A stretch of DNA of 64,000 bases. Origin: Clostridiales bacterium. GTDB lineage: Bacteria; Bacillota; Clostridia; Lachnospirales; WQUN01. Positions 35,137 to 42,291 of the stretch are shown piece after piece. Under the pieces are notes generated by a model, which ran no database searches, was not told where the DNA came from, and worked only from the letters and a program-made list of their open reading frames with translations. Made by a program: the position numbers and the translations under genes. How positions within the stretch are numbered: the first letter of the stretch is position 1; every line of letters begins with the position of its first letter. The stretch is from NCBI GenBank assembly GCA_031287685.1, contig JAITSQ010000030.1:26293-90292 (forward strand), written 5' to 3'.

Positions 35137-35550
35137 ATGGAAGAAACCGGAATAGTGACGGAAGTTTCGGGCGGTTTCGCCACGGTGAAAATAAAACGCG
35201 GCGCCGCCTGCGGGAAATGCGGCGCGTGTATAGGCGCGGGGGCGGATATGTTTATTACGGTGGAAAACGCTCCGCGCGCGGAGGCCGGGGACACGGTTTC
35301 GCTGGAGCTTAAAACAGACAGGTTTCTGACCGCTTCGGCGATACTGTACGGCTTGCCGTGCGCCGCCTTTATAGCTGGGGCCTTTCTGGGGGAGCGGCTT
35401 TCCGGGTCGGAGGCGGCCGGCTTCGCGGCGGGGGTTCTGGCCGTGGCGGCGGTCTGGGCGGCGATAAAGCTGAACGACAACAAAATCAGCGGAAGCGGGA
35501 AGTACACGCCCGTAATTACGCGCGTGCGAAAAGAAAAAAGCCGACGCTGA
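35137..35550 (+). CDS. RseC/MucC-family redox membrane protein
   Basis: A 137-residue protein of the SoxR-reducing-system RseC family. The N-terminal beta domain carries a CxxCxxC motif (Cys25, Cys28, Cys31 in RGAACGKCGACIGAG), followed by two membrane helices (about 68-85 and 92-110) and a basic tail. In other bacteria RseC works with Rnf/Rsx electron transport, but no rnf gene is in this window. The 3' end abuts a nitroreductase fragment. Confidence 0.85.
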   Translation: MEETGIVTEVSGGFATVKIKRGAACGKCGACIGAGADMFITVENAPRAEAGDTVSLELKTDRFLTASAILYGLPCAAFIAGAFLGERLSGSEAAGFAAGVLAVAAVWAAIKLNDNKISGSGKYTPVITRVRKEKSRR

Positions 35551-35685
35551 TTATAGCCTCCGACGCGCCGAATTACGAAAACACTACGGCCGGCCGCGCG
35601 CTGGCGGCTCAAAATATTTTTCTCGCGGCTAGGACTCTCGGCCTCGGCGGATATCAACCAGCTTGCCCAAGGCTTTGGGTCGTCT
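35539..35685 (+). pseudogene. Nitroreductase fragment
   Basis: In a frame other than that of the RseC gene, PTLIIASDAPNYENTTAGRA and LAAQNIFLAARTLGLGGYQP match the second half of the FMN-binding nitroreductase core (the DxALAAQNMxLAAxxLGLG motif). The frame is cut by a degenerate family A repeat and stops at TAA. No N-terminal part precedes it. Confidence 0.6.
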
Positions 35686-35718
35686 AAGCCTTTTTAGACA
35701 AATCAAAACGCCTGGGCA
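35671..35718. repeat. Family A repeat, degenerate copy 12
   Basis: CAAGGCTTTGGGTCGTCTAA faces TTAGACAAATCAAAACGCC with several mismatches, followed by TGGGCAAA. Confidence 0.6.
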
Positions 35719-35730
35719 AAAAGTCACCAA

Positions 35731-35773
35731 CCCCTCTATGCTTGTATATCTTATAAATATACAAGTCCAGGGG
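35731..35773 (+). promoter_or_regulatory. Hairpin that sequesters a ribosome-binding site
   Basis: Inner stem CTTGTATAT (35741-35749) with ATATACAAG (35757-35765) is extended by CCCCT (35731-35735) with AGGGG (35769-35773). The AGGGGGG is the ribosome site of the next gene, nine bases before its ATG. The structure would hide that site when folded, so translation may be controlled by temperature, a ligand or a protein. Confidence 0.6.
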
Positions 35774-35782
35774 GGTGTTTTT

Positions 35783-36148
35783 ATGACGGAGAGCGCGGTT
35801 TCTTACTTGGAAAGCGGCTGCAACTGTTCTCAGTGCGTGGTTATGGCGGCGGGAGATTTTTACGGCCTGCGCCTGCCGGAGGAGATTAAAAGAGCGCTTA
35901 CGGGCGTAACGGCGGGGTTCGGCGCGGGGAGCGCGTGCAGCGCGCTTGTCGGCGCGGTTATAGTATTTGGCCTGCTTATGGACGAATATGAGTGTAAACG
36001 CGCCAGAATAACCCTGCTTTCCGAGTTTGCGCGGAAATACGGGGCGATTAACTGCGCGGCGCTCCGCAAAACCGGGATGGACTGCAAAGAGTTTATAGCG
36101 GGCGCCGCGGGCCTGGCGGAGGGGATAATCCGGGAAAGGCAGCCGTAA
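35783..36148 (+). CDS. C_GCAxxG_C_C family (redox) protein
   Basis: A 121-residue cytoplasmic protein with the spaced cysteine pattern of this family: Cys13/Cys15/Cys18 near the start (SGCNCSQCV), GFGAGSACSALVGA (Cys52), Cys91 and Cys101 (GMDCKEF). Such proteins are common in anaerobes and are thought to bind a metal centre or work in redox chemistry; the exact function is unknown. The ATG at 35783 is chosen because AGGGGGG precedes it, inside the hairpin described separately. Confidence 0.85.
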   Translation: MTESAVSYLESGCNCSQCVVMAAGDFYGLRLPEEIKRALTGVTAGFGAGSACSALVGAVIVFGLLMDEYECKRARITLLSEFARKYGAINCAALRKTGMDCKEFIAGAAGLAEGIIRERQP

Positions 36149-36268
36149 ACGGACCGGAAACCCGTTCGTCCCCTCTTACTTATTCCGGCCGTATATTTTC
36201 GGAGCCGGCAATGTCCAGCTTAACAGGAGGCTTTTCGTATAACTTGTATTACAAGCGCCCTTTAGCTA

Positions 36269-36297
36269 TTTACTTTATGAATATTATCAGCTATAAT
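36269..36297 (+). promoter_or_regulatory. Possible promoter
   Basis: -10 TATAAT (36292-36297) with a weak -35 TTTACT (36269-36274) 17 bases upstream, ahead of the secreted protein gene. The rest of the 227-base gap has only a small CCGGC/GCCGG hairpin. Confidence 0.4.
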
Positions 36298-36375
36298 ATC
36301 CGCACAGATTAGCGGTCTTAAGCTGAGGCTGGGCGGCGTATAATCTGAAATAGCGCAGCAAAGGAGAACTTTATT

Positions 36376-36945
36376 ATGAAAAAACCAGCGGCATTTTTAA
36401 CAGTACTGGCATTATCAGCGGCGGCGCTCCCGGTACCCGCGTTGGCGGCGGCGACGATTCCGGCGGCTTCGGCGGCAAATACCTCCGTCGCCGATATAGC
36501 GAAAGCGTTGCGGGGCAAATGGTATTTTACACGGTCCCTGACAGGTTCCGAAACTGACAAGGAAGTACTGGGAGAGTATTATGTAGATTTTAGTTCCGGC
36601 AATTCGTTCACCTTCTTTTATGCCGACTCCACGGTGTACAAGGGGACTTATACAACGGAAAATCAGCCTGACGCCAGCGCCTATTATCTCCCGGGGGGAG
36701 ACGAAATTAAGACGGACGGCCTTTATCAAATCCACGCCGTTTCAAATTCAGGCGATTTCGACGCGGACTTCAGTTACCTCTCAACCGGGCAATTGATTTT
36801 CGGCGGAAGCGATACCGGCATCGGCACGCCTCAAGAAGCCAGCGGCGTTCACAATATTACGCTTTATAGAAACAGCAAGGCCGGCACGGGCAATGTCGCG
36901 GCTGGCAAGCTGCCCGCGCCCGCGGGGTTAAAGGCCGCGGAGTAA
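36376..36945 (+). CDS. Small secreted protein, 3' end degenerate
   Basis: A 189-residue exported protein of unknown function. The signal peptide is clear (MKKPAAFLTVLALSAAALP, cleavage near residue 24 after ALA). The mature part is Ser/Tyr/Gly-rich, beta-type (GKWYFTRSLTG, GEYYVDFSSGNSFTFFYAD), compatible with a lipocalin-like or META-like fold, but this is a guess. CAAAGGAG precedes the ATG. After KLPAPAGLKAAE the frame stops, yet fibronectin-type III sequence continues in another frame, so the protein probably once had a C-terminal Fn3 domain. Confidence 0.7.
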   Translation: MKKPAAFLTVLALSAAALPVPALAAATIPAASAANTSVADIAKALRGKWYFTRSLTGSETDKEVLGEYYVDFSSGNSFTFFYADSTVYKGTYTTENQPDASAYYLPGGDEIKTDGLYQIHAVSNSGDFDADFSYLSTGQLIFGGSDTGIGTPQEASGVHNITLYRNSKAGTGNVAAGKLPAPAGLKAAE

Positions 36946-37052
36946 AACTCACCTGAAACAAAGTTGACGGCGCGGAGAAGTACTATGTGTATGCACAGTC
37001 TACCGGGGCAAATTCATATGTCAAAGCTCAGGTAAACGACATCCTTGAATAA
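36942..37052 (+). pseudogene. Remnant of a fibronectin type III domain
   Basis: In a frame shifted from the preceding gene: VKLT, TGA, NKVDGAEKYYVYAQSTGANS, YVKAQVNDILE, TAA. The TGA stands where Fn3 domains carry the conserved Trp of LTW. One frameshift and one nonsense change thus separate it from the secreted protein. Confidence 0.55.
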
Positions 37053-37104
37053 GGGGGCTTTGGTTTGTCTAAATCTTTTTAGACAAACCAAAGCCCCGAG
37101 CAAG
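37051..37104. repeat. Family A palindromic repeat, copy 13 (20-bp stem)
   Basis: GGGGCTTTGGTTTGTCTAAA (37054-37073) pairs perfectly with TTTAGACAAACCAAAGCCCC (37078-37097). The right flank has become complementary to the left, so the stem includes the flanks. Confidence 0.9.
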
Positions 37105-37111
37105 ACTAAGC

Positions 37112-37156
37112 AGGCGGGTATGGTAAATCCGAAATTTCAGATTTACCAACCCGCCT
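37112..37156. repeat. 17-18-bp inverted repeat before the cysE stop
   Basis: AGGCGGGTATGGTAAATC (37112-37129) pairs with GATTTACCAACCCGCCT (37140-37156) with one bulge. It has no U-tract on either strand. It lies between two convergent transcripts and may stabilise the 3' end of the cysteine operon mRNA. Confidence 0.65.
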
Positions 37157-37183
37157 CAGGCGTTTGTGCCTTCGCAACCTCTG

Positions 37184-38122
37184 TTAAATTACATAATCCC
37201 AGTATTCTCCCTGCTCAAGCTCCGCGCGCTCCTCCGTCTTGCCGCCCTTTAACTGCAGCTCCGGGTTTTTCACGCTGACCCGCGTGCGCTTCGGCACGCT
37301 TTTTACAACAAAAGCGTTCGAGCCGACGACCACGCTTTCGCCAATGACCGTCGCCCCGCCGAGGATTGACGCGCCGGAATATATCGTCACGCGGTCCTCA
37401 ATAGTCGGGTGGCGCTTGACGTTTTTAAGCAGCTGCCCGTCTTTCGTGGACAGCGCGCCTATCGTCACGCCCTGGTAAATTTTAACAAAACAGCCTATCG
37501 CGGCCGTTTCGCCTATAACGACGCCCGTCCCATGGTCTATGAAGAAATGATGACCGATAGACGCGCCGGGGTGGATGTCTATGCCGGTGCGGTTATGGGC
37601 GCGCTCGCTCATCATCCGCGGGATAAGCGGCACGCCGAGCAGGTGAAGCTCGTGCGCCAGCCTGTGCGTGGTAATGGCGTAAAAACCGGGATACGACAGT
37701 ATTATCTCGTCGAAACTCTCCGCGGCGGGGTCTCCGTCAAAGGCGGCGGCCACGTCCGTGGCGAGAACAGCCCGTATCTCCGGCAGCTTCGCCAGAAACT
37801 CATACGTTATCCGCCGCGCCGCCTCCTCCGCCTTTACCCCCTCTTTATGCGCGAAAGCGCGTTTGATCTGCTTCTCTAAATTATAGCCGACGCGCTCCAG
37901 AAGCTCCCCCGCGTAATACTCAAGCGAGTCCTCCCGGAGGCGCTTCCCGCTGAAAAACCCGGCGAAAAGCAGGCTCCGCAGGTCGTTGAGCGTTTCCACA
38001 ATGACGGCTTTGTCAATTTGGTTCCGCGCGTCGATTTTTATAAGCCCGTCCTCCCGCCCGTAGCTTTCCATAAGGGCGGAAACCAGTTTCCGAATGTCGC
38101 GCTCTGCCGGCAATATACTCAT
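37184..38122 (-). CDS. cysE: Serine O-acetyltransferase
   Basis: Makes O-acetylserine, the acceptor for cysteine synthases. The 312-residue protein has an N-terminal helical domain and a C-terminal left-handed beta-helix of hexapeptide repeats with the active-site stretch TGIDIHPGASIGHHFFIDHG and GETAAIG. It is of the long EpsC/plant-like type. The ATG overlaps the sufS stop by four bases. It is the last gene of the encapsulin-desulfurase operon, so substrate for cysteine synthesis is made along with the shell. Confidence 0.94.
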   Translation of the reverse strand: MSILPAERDIRKLVSALMESYGREDGLIKIDARNQIDKAVIVETLNDLRSLLFAGFFSGKRLREDSLEYYAGELLERVGYNLEKQIKRAFAHKEGVKAEEAARRITYEFLAKLPEIRAVLATDVAAAFDGDPAAESFDEIILSYPGFYAITTHRLAHELHLLGVPLIPRMMSERAHNRTGIDIHPGASIGHHFFIDHGTGVVIGETAAIGCFVKIYQGVTIGALSTKDGQLLKNVKRHPTIEDRVTIYSGASILGGATVIGESVVVGSNAFVVKSVPKRTRVSVKNPELQLKGGKTEERAELEQGEYWDYVI

Positions 38123-39585
38123 CTCCTCGCAAGCTCAAAAAGCGTCCGCGTCAGCGCGTCAACCTCGTCCGGGGTGTTGTAAAACGCCAGCGACGGCCGC
38201 ACGGTTCCCTCAAGGCCGAACCGGCGCAGAATCGGCTGGGCGCAGTGGTGCCCCGCGCGGACGGCAATCCCCGCGCTTGACAGCGCCCTGCCCACTTCCT
38301 CAACGCTGTGCCCGTCGAGCGTAAAGGACAGCACGGAAGCCTTCCTGTCCGCCGTGCCCACGGGCTGAAGCCCCGGTACCCGGGCAAGCTCCCGCGCGGC
38401 GTAGGTCAGAAGCTCGTGCTCCCACGCGGCGATTGCGGGCATGCCTATCCTGTTTACATAGTCTATGGCCGCGCCAAGCCCCGCCGCGTCGGCGATATTG
38501 CCCGTCCCCGCCTCAAATTTCTGCGGAGGCGGGTTATAGAGCGTGCGCTCGAAAGTCACGTCGGCTATCATATTGCCGCCGCCGTGATACGGCCGCGCCT
38601 CGTTCAGAACGTCGGTTTTGCCGTACAGCGCGCCTATGCCGGTCGGCCCGAAAACCTTATGGCCGGAAAACACGAAAAAATCCGCGTCAAGCGCGCTCAC
38701 GTCCACGGGCATATGCGAGACGGACTGCGCCCCGTCCACAAGCACGCGCACTCCGTGGGAATGGGCTATGCCAATCATTTCCTCCACAGGCAGGATTGTG
38801 CCGAGCGCGTTCGACACGTGGGCCGCCGACACAAACTTCGTGCGCGGGCCGAACAGCTTCGCGTATTCGGAAATTATGATTTGGCCGCTTTCGTCCACAG
38901 GGGCCGCGCGGAGAACCGCCCCGGTCTCCGCCGCTATAATCTGCCACGGGACGATGTTGGCGTGGTGCTCCAGCAAGGTGAGGAGGATTTCATCCCCCGG
39001 CGAAAGAAGCGGCTTTACGAAGCTCTGCGCGACGAGGTTTATGCCCTCCGTCGTCCCCCGGACAAAGACTATGTTGTCCGGCGAGGGCGAACCGATAAAG
39101 GCCGCCGTTTTCAGGCGCGCCGCCTCGTAAGCGTCCGTGGCCCGCGCCGCCAGCGTATGCGCCCCCCGGTGCACGTTTGAGTTCTCGTGTTCATAGAAAT
39201 AAACGAGCCTGTCTATAACCTGCTTCGGGCGCTGGGTGGTGGCGGCGTTGTCAAGCCATATAAGCGGCTTTCCGTCCACCTTTTCCGAAAGTATGGGGAA
39301 ATCCGCGCGCAGACGCTCAAGCGGCGCCCCGCCCACTGTCGGAAGCGGGTTTCCCGCCGGAGCGGCGGCGGGCGAAAAGCCCCGCTCATACCCGCGCGCA
39401 CCGGCGGCCGGCGCTACCGACGGGGAGTAAGCCCGCGCCGGCTCGCTCCCCTCCCTCGCGGAGGCTGAATATTCCGGGAAATACGACGCGGCCAGCTCCG
39501 CAAGCTCCCGCTCCGGCGGCAGGCCGTAGCTTTCCGGCGAAAGCCAATTGCCGCCGTTCCCCGTTCCGCCCTTACTTATAGTCAT
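38119..39585 (-). CDS. sufS: SufS-type cysteine desulfurase with encapsulin-cargo N-terminal extension
   Basis: PLP enzyme that takes sulfur from cysteine as persulfide. The desulfurase core (from about residue 95, RLRADFPILSEKVDGKPL) is complete: PLP Lys in FVFSGHKVFGPTGIG and the catalytic Cys in RAGHHCAQPILRR. In front is a 90-residue low-complexity segment with the short helix motif LPPERELAELAASYF and then Ala/Pro/Gly-rich sequence. Family 2A encapsulin cargo desulfurases carry such an extension, which directs them into the shell. I take the ATG at 39585 (GGTAGGTG upstream); a GTG at 39594 is possible. It overlaps the shell gene by 14 bases and cysE by four. Confidence 0.93.
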   Translation of the reverse strand: MTISKGGTGNGGNWLSPESYGLPPERELAELAASYFPEYSASAREGSEPARAYSPSVAPAAGARGYERGFSPAAAPAGNPLPTVGGAPLERLRADFPILSEKVDGKPLIWLDNAATTQRPKQVIDRLVYFYEHENSNVHRGAHTLAARATDAYEAARLKTAAFIGSPSPDNIVFVRGTTEGINLVAQSFVKPLLSPGDEILLTLLEHHANIVPWQIIAAETGAVLRAAPVDESGQIIISEYAKLFGPRTKFVSAAHVSNALGTILPVEEMIGIAHSHGVRVLVDGAQSVSHMPVDVSALDADFFVFSGHKVFGPTGIGALYGKTDVLNEARPYHGGGNMIADVTFERTLYNPPPQKFEAGTGNIADAAGLGAAIDYVNRIGMPAIAAWEHELLTYAARELARVPGLQPVGTADRKASVLSFTLDGHSVEEVGRALSSAGIAVRAGHHCAQPILRRFGLEGTVRPSLAFYNTPDEVDALTRTLFELARR

Positions 39586-40510
39586 AATATTCACCTACCT
39601 CGACGTCCTCAAGAACGGCAAGCGCGTCGTCCGCCAGAACTGCGGCGGAGCAGTACAGCGAGAGCAGGTAGGAGGCCGCGCCGCCGTCGTCTATTCCTCG
39701 GAAGCGCACGGACAGCCCTCGGGAATGTTCGCTCTGAAGCCCCGTCTGATAAAGGCCGATTACGCCGCGCCTGCTCTCCCCCGTGCGTACAAGCAGAATG
39801 TTCGTCTTGCCCGACTGCCCCTTGGGGTTTTTCAGGCCGTCCACGAAAAGTTTATCCGTGGGGAGAATAGGGATTCCGCGCCAAGTGACAAAAACCCCGC
39901 CGTAGGCGTTCACCGTTACCGGCGGCACGCCGCGCTTCGTGCATTCCCGGAGGAACGCGGCTATTGCCCGGGGGTGCGCCAGGAAAAACGACGGTTCCTT
40001 CCAGACTTTGGTAATAAGCTCGTCCAGGTCGTCCGGGGTGGGCGCTTCGCCGCGCGGGCGTATGCGCTGGCTGTCCGCGGCGTTTTTCAGCAGGCCGTAG
40101 TCGTCGCTGTTTATAAGCTGGCTTTCCTGGCGCTCTCTCAGGCTCTCCACAGCCAGGGCGATTTGCTCCCCGATCTGGTCATAGGGCGAGGAATACACGT
40201 CCGCGATTTTCGTATCGACGTTTATAATCGTCGAAATTGAGTTAAGGTGATATTCCCTGGGCTGTTTCTCATATTCCACATACCCCTGGGGGATTTCCAC
40301 CCGGTTCGGGTCTTTGCTGCAGAGAGCGTCGAGAGGCGTCTCCCCCTCCACAACCTTGTTTACCCTATAAACGCCGCTTTCAAGGCCCTTAAACTCAAGC
40401 GCGCGGCTTATAAACCTCGGCGTGAGCGAAGCGAACTGCGGTCTTGTCTTGATTACGTCGGCAAGCTGAAAAGCGGCCTCCCGGCCTAAAGTACGGTTGT
40501 TTTCTGACAT
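39572..40510 (-). CDS. Family 2A encapsulin nanocompartment shell protein (SrpI-like)
   Basis: A 312-residue HK97-fold protein that assembles into an icosahedral protein compartment. It shows the signatures of family 2A shells: RPQFASLTPRF near residue 22, GLESGVYRVNKVVEG, then the E-loop region TKIADVYSSPYDQIGEQI, LRERQESQLINSDDYGLL and the C-terminal SLYCSAAVLADDALAVLED. AAAGGAGAG precedes the ATG. The next gene, the desulfurase, overlaps it; this pair is the diagnostic arrangement for family 2A, in which the enzyme is packed in the shell and elemental sulfur may be stored. It lies after a hairpin-bearing half MITE that separates it from the ThiF gene. Confidence 0.93.
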   Translation of the reverse strand: MSENNRTLGREAAFQLADVIKTRPQFASLTPRFISRALEFKGLESGVYRVNKVVEGETPLDALCSKDPNRVEIPQGYVEYEKQPREYHLNSISTIINVDTKIADVYSSPYDQIGEQIALAVESLRERQESQLINSDDYGLLKNAADSQRIRPRGEAPTPDDLDELITKVWKEPSFFLAHPRAIAAFLRECTKRGVPPVTVNAYGGVFVTWRGIPILPTDKLFVDGLKNPKGQSGKTNILLVRTGESRRGVIGLYQTGLQSEHSRGLSVRFRGIDDGGAASYLLSLYCSAAVLADDALAVLEDVEVGEYYDYK

Positions 40511-40534
40511 ATGACATCTCTCCTTTATTTATAG

Positions 40535-40570
40535 AGCAATTCCGTTTTGACGGGCTTGCTGTAAAGCCCC
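40535..40570. repeat. Half copy of the AGCAATTCC element with hairpin
   Basis: AGCAATTCCGTTTTGAC (40535-40551) is one arm of the MITE-like family, with no matching second arm. It is joined to a GGGCTT/AAGCCC hairpin (40552-40570) that lies between the ThiF gene and the encapsulin gene and could attenuate read-through. Confidence 0.6.
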
Positions 40571-40590
40571 CTGCGCGGCTTAAGGCGCTT

Positions 40591-41757
40591 TCAATACTGC
40601 GGCAGGCTCTTATCCACGTCCCGCGCCCAAGCGTTCACGCCGTCCTCAAGGTTGAACATTCCGCCGGTATATCCGGCTTCCTGAAGCGCGCGTATGGCGA
40701 AAACGCTCCGTTTCCCGATTTTACAGAGGAAAACCGCGTCCGCCGACGGGTCAAACTCGCCAATCCGCCGGGAAATCTGCCCAAGCGGTATAACCTTCGC
40801 GTCCGGGAATTTTACAATCGCCCGCTCGTGCGGCTCGCGAATGTCGATAAGCTGTATGCGCTCACCCGCGTCGAGCCGGGCTTTGAGAGCAAGCGCCGTT
40901 ATCGTTTCCACCGGCTTTTCGTCCGCGGCGGGCTTTAACCCGCAGAACTGCTCGTAGTCAATAAGCTCGCGGATTGTCGCGTTCTGGCCGCAAACCGGGC
41001 AGCCCGGGTCTTTCTCGAGCTTTAACTCCCGGAATTTCATCCGCCAGGCGTCAAACAGCAGCAGCCGCCCGATAAGCGTATTTTTCCCGCCTACTATGAG
41101 TTTTATGACCTCCGCCGCCTGAATGGTGCCCACAATCCCGGGGAGCACGCCCATAACCCCGCCCTCCGCGCACGAAGGCACAAGCCCCGGCGGCGGCGGC
41201 GCGGGGTACAGGCAGCGGTAGCAAGGGCCTTGTTTCGCGTAAAACACGCTCGACTGCCCCTCAAACTGAAAAATCGAGCCATATACATTCGGCACGCCCG
41301 CGAACACGCAAGCGTCGTTGACAAGATACCTCGTGGGGTAATTATCCGTGCCGTCCGCGACGACGTCGTATTCTTTAATTATTTCCGCCGCGTTTTTTGA
41401 GGTCAGCGCCTCGTTATACTCCACGACCTTCACGGCGGGGTTTATGGCGCGGATGCGGTCTTTGGCGGAGGCGGTCTTCGGGCGGCCTATATCCCGCGTG
41501 GAGTGGATTATCTGGCGCTGAAGGTTCGACGCCTCCACAAAGTCAAAATCCACCACGCCGAGCGTGCCGACGCCCGCCGCCGCCAGATAAAGCAGAAGCG
41601 GCGCGCCAAGCCCCCCCGTCCCCACGACGAGCACTTTCGCCGCGCGGAGGCGCTTCTGACCCTCGACGCCTATTTCCGGCAGGAGCAGGTGCCGGCTGTA
41701 GCGGCCTATCTCCTCGTTTGACAGGTCGTTCAAACGGCTGTCGGCAATGATACTCAC
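40591..41757 (-). CDS. ThiF/MoeB adenylyltransferase with C-terminal rhodanese domain
   Basis: Activates the C-terminal glycine of a small sulfur carrier as acyl-adenylate and loads it with sulfur. The 388-residue protein has an N-terminal E1-like domain (RYSRHLLLPEIG, GTGGLGAPLLLYLAAAG, GTDNYPTRYLVN), four zinc cysteines (CYRC and CPVC), and a rhodanese domain (IDIREPHERAIV, active-site Cys in FLCKIGKRS). This is the MoeZ/MoeB-R layout. It overlaps the carrier gene by four bases, so the carrier is its likely substrate. The gene set around it argues for cysteine synthesis rather than molybdopterin or thiamine; no moa/thi gene is in view. Confidence 0.93.
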   Translation of the reverse strand: MSIIADSRLNDLSNEEIGRYSRHLLLPEIGVEGQKRLRAAKVLVVGTGGLGAPLLLYLAAAGVGTLGVVDFDFVEASNLQRQIIHSTRDIGRPKTASAKDRIRAINPAVKVVEYNEALTSKNAAEIIKEYDVVADGTDNYPTRYLVNDACVFAGVPNVYGSIFQFEGQSSVFYAKQGPCYRCLYPAPPPPGLVPSCAEGGVMGVLPGIVGTIQAAEVIKLIVGGKNTLIGRLLLFDAWRMKFRELKLEKDPGCPVCGQNATIRELIDYEQFCGLKPAADEKPVETITALALKARLDAGERIQLIDIREPHERAIVKFPDAKVIPLGQISRRIGEFDPSADAVFLCKIGKRSVFAIRALQEAGYTGGMFNLEDGVNAWARDVDKSLPQY

Positions 41758-42038
41758 AGGCAGCCCCCCGCTATCGCCGGCACGAGCGTTATCTGCCCGC
41801 CGTCGTCAATCGGCGCGTCCAGCCCGCCGTCCAGATTTTTCACGTTGACCTCTCCCGCGTAAAGGTTGACGAACGGGCGCAAAGCCCCGTTTTCGTCGTA
41901 AAGGTGCTTCTTTATGTCCGGGTGCGCCTCCGCCAAGGCGGCCACGGCCTGCCCGGCGGTTTTCGCCTCCACGGACGCTTCCGCCAGCCCGTCCGTGAAC
42001 GGGCGCAGGGCGGCGGGTATGAATACAGTCAGAGCCAT
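41754..42038 (-). CDS. MoaD/ThiS/CysO-like sulfur carrier protein with C-terminal Gly-Gly-Cys-Leu
   Basis: A 94-residue beta-grasp protein. It opens MALTVFIPAALRPFTDG and ends ITLVPAIAGGCL: the usual terminal Gly-Gly (91-92) is followed by Cys93-Leu94. Carriers of this group need a free Gly-Gly, so the two extra residues must be removed, and the adjacent JAMM peptidase gene is the obvious candidate, as known for QbsE/QbsD in quinolobactin synthesis. CysO of mycobacteria instead ends in Gly-Gly and is released as a cysteine adduct by a JAMM protease. AAGAGGGA precedes the ATG. Confidence 0.92.
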   Translation of the reverse strand: MALTVFIPAALRPFTDGLAEASVEAKTAGQAVAALAEAHPDIKKHLYDENGALRPFVNLYAGEVNVKNLDGGLDAPIDDGGQITLVPAIAGGCL

Positions 42039-42127
42039 AAAAATCCCTCTTTTCAGTATATTTTACAGTTCCGCTGAAAAAGGCCGAAATAAAGCCGGTT
42101 TTCAAGCGGAACGGCTATACGGTTTTT

Positions 42128-42291
42128 AGAACCTGTTCCCATAGGATAGAAACGCCGACTTTTCTACGAATTTTCACGGCTTCTTTGTTGCGGTTCGCTT
42201 GCGTACCTACGGGTACGCGGCGCTCACCGCGCCTCGAAGCCGCAAAAATTCTTTCGCAAATTCGGCATTCCTACCTATGGGAGCAGGTTCT
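42128..42291. repeat. MITE-like element with AGAACCTGTTCCCATAGG ends
   Basis: Left arm AGAACCTGTTCCCATAGG (42128-42145) and right arm CCTATGGGAGCAGGTTCT (42274-42291) differ at one position. The 164-bp inside is noncoding and includes a stem GCGTACC/GGTACGC. It lies within the operon between the peptidase and carrier genes, and its right end supplies the last codons of the peptidase. Confidence 0.85.

Noticed and set aside
36954..36956. TGA read as tryptophan
   Set aside because: TGA ends many intact genes here, and the same locus also has a frameshift, so it is a decayed domain.
38308..39180. 290-codon plus-strand frame opposite sufS
   Set aside because: Shadow of the desulfurase; Arg/His-rich and without homology.
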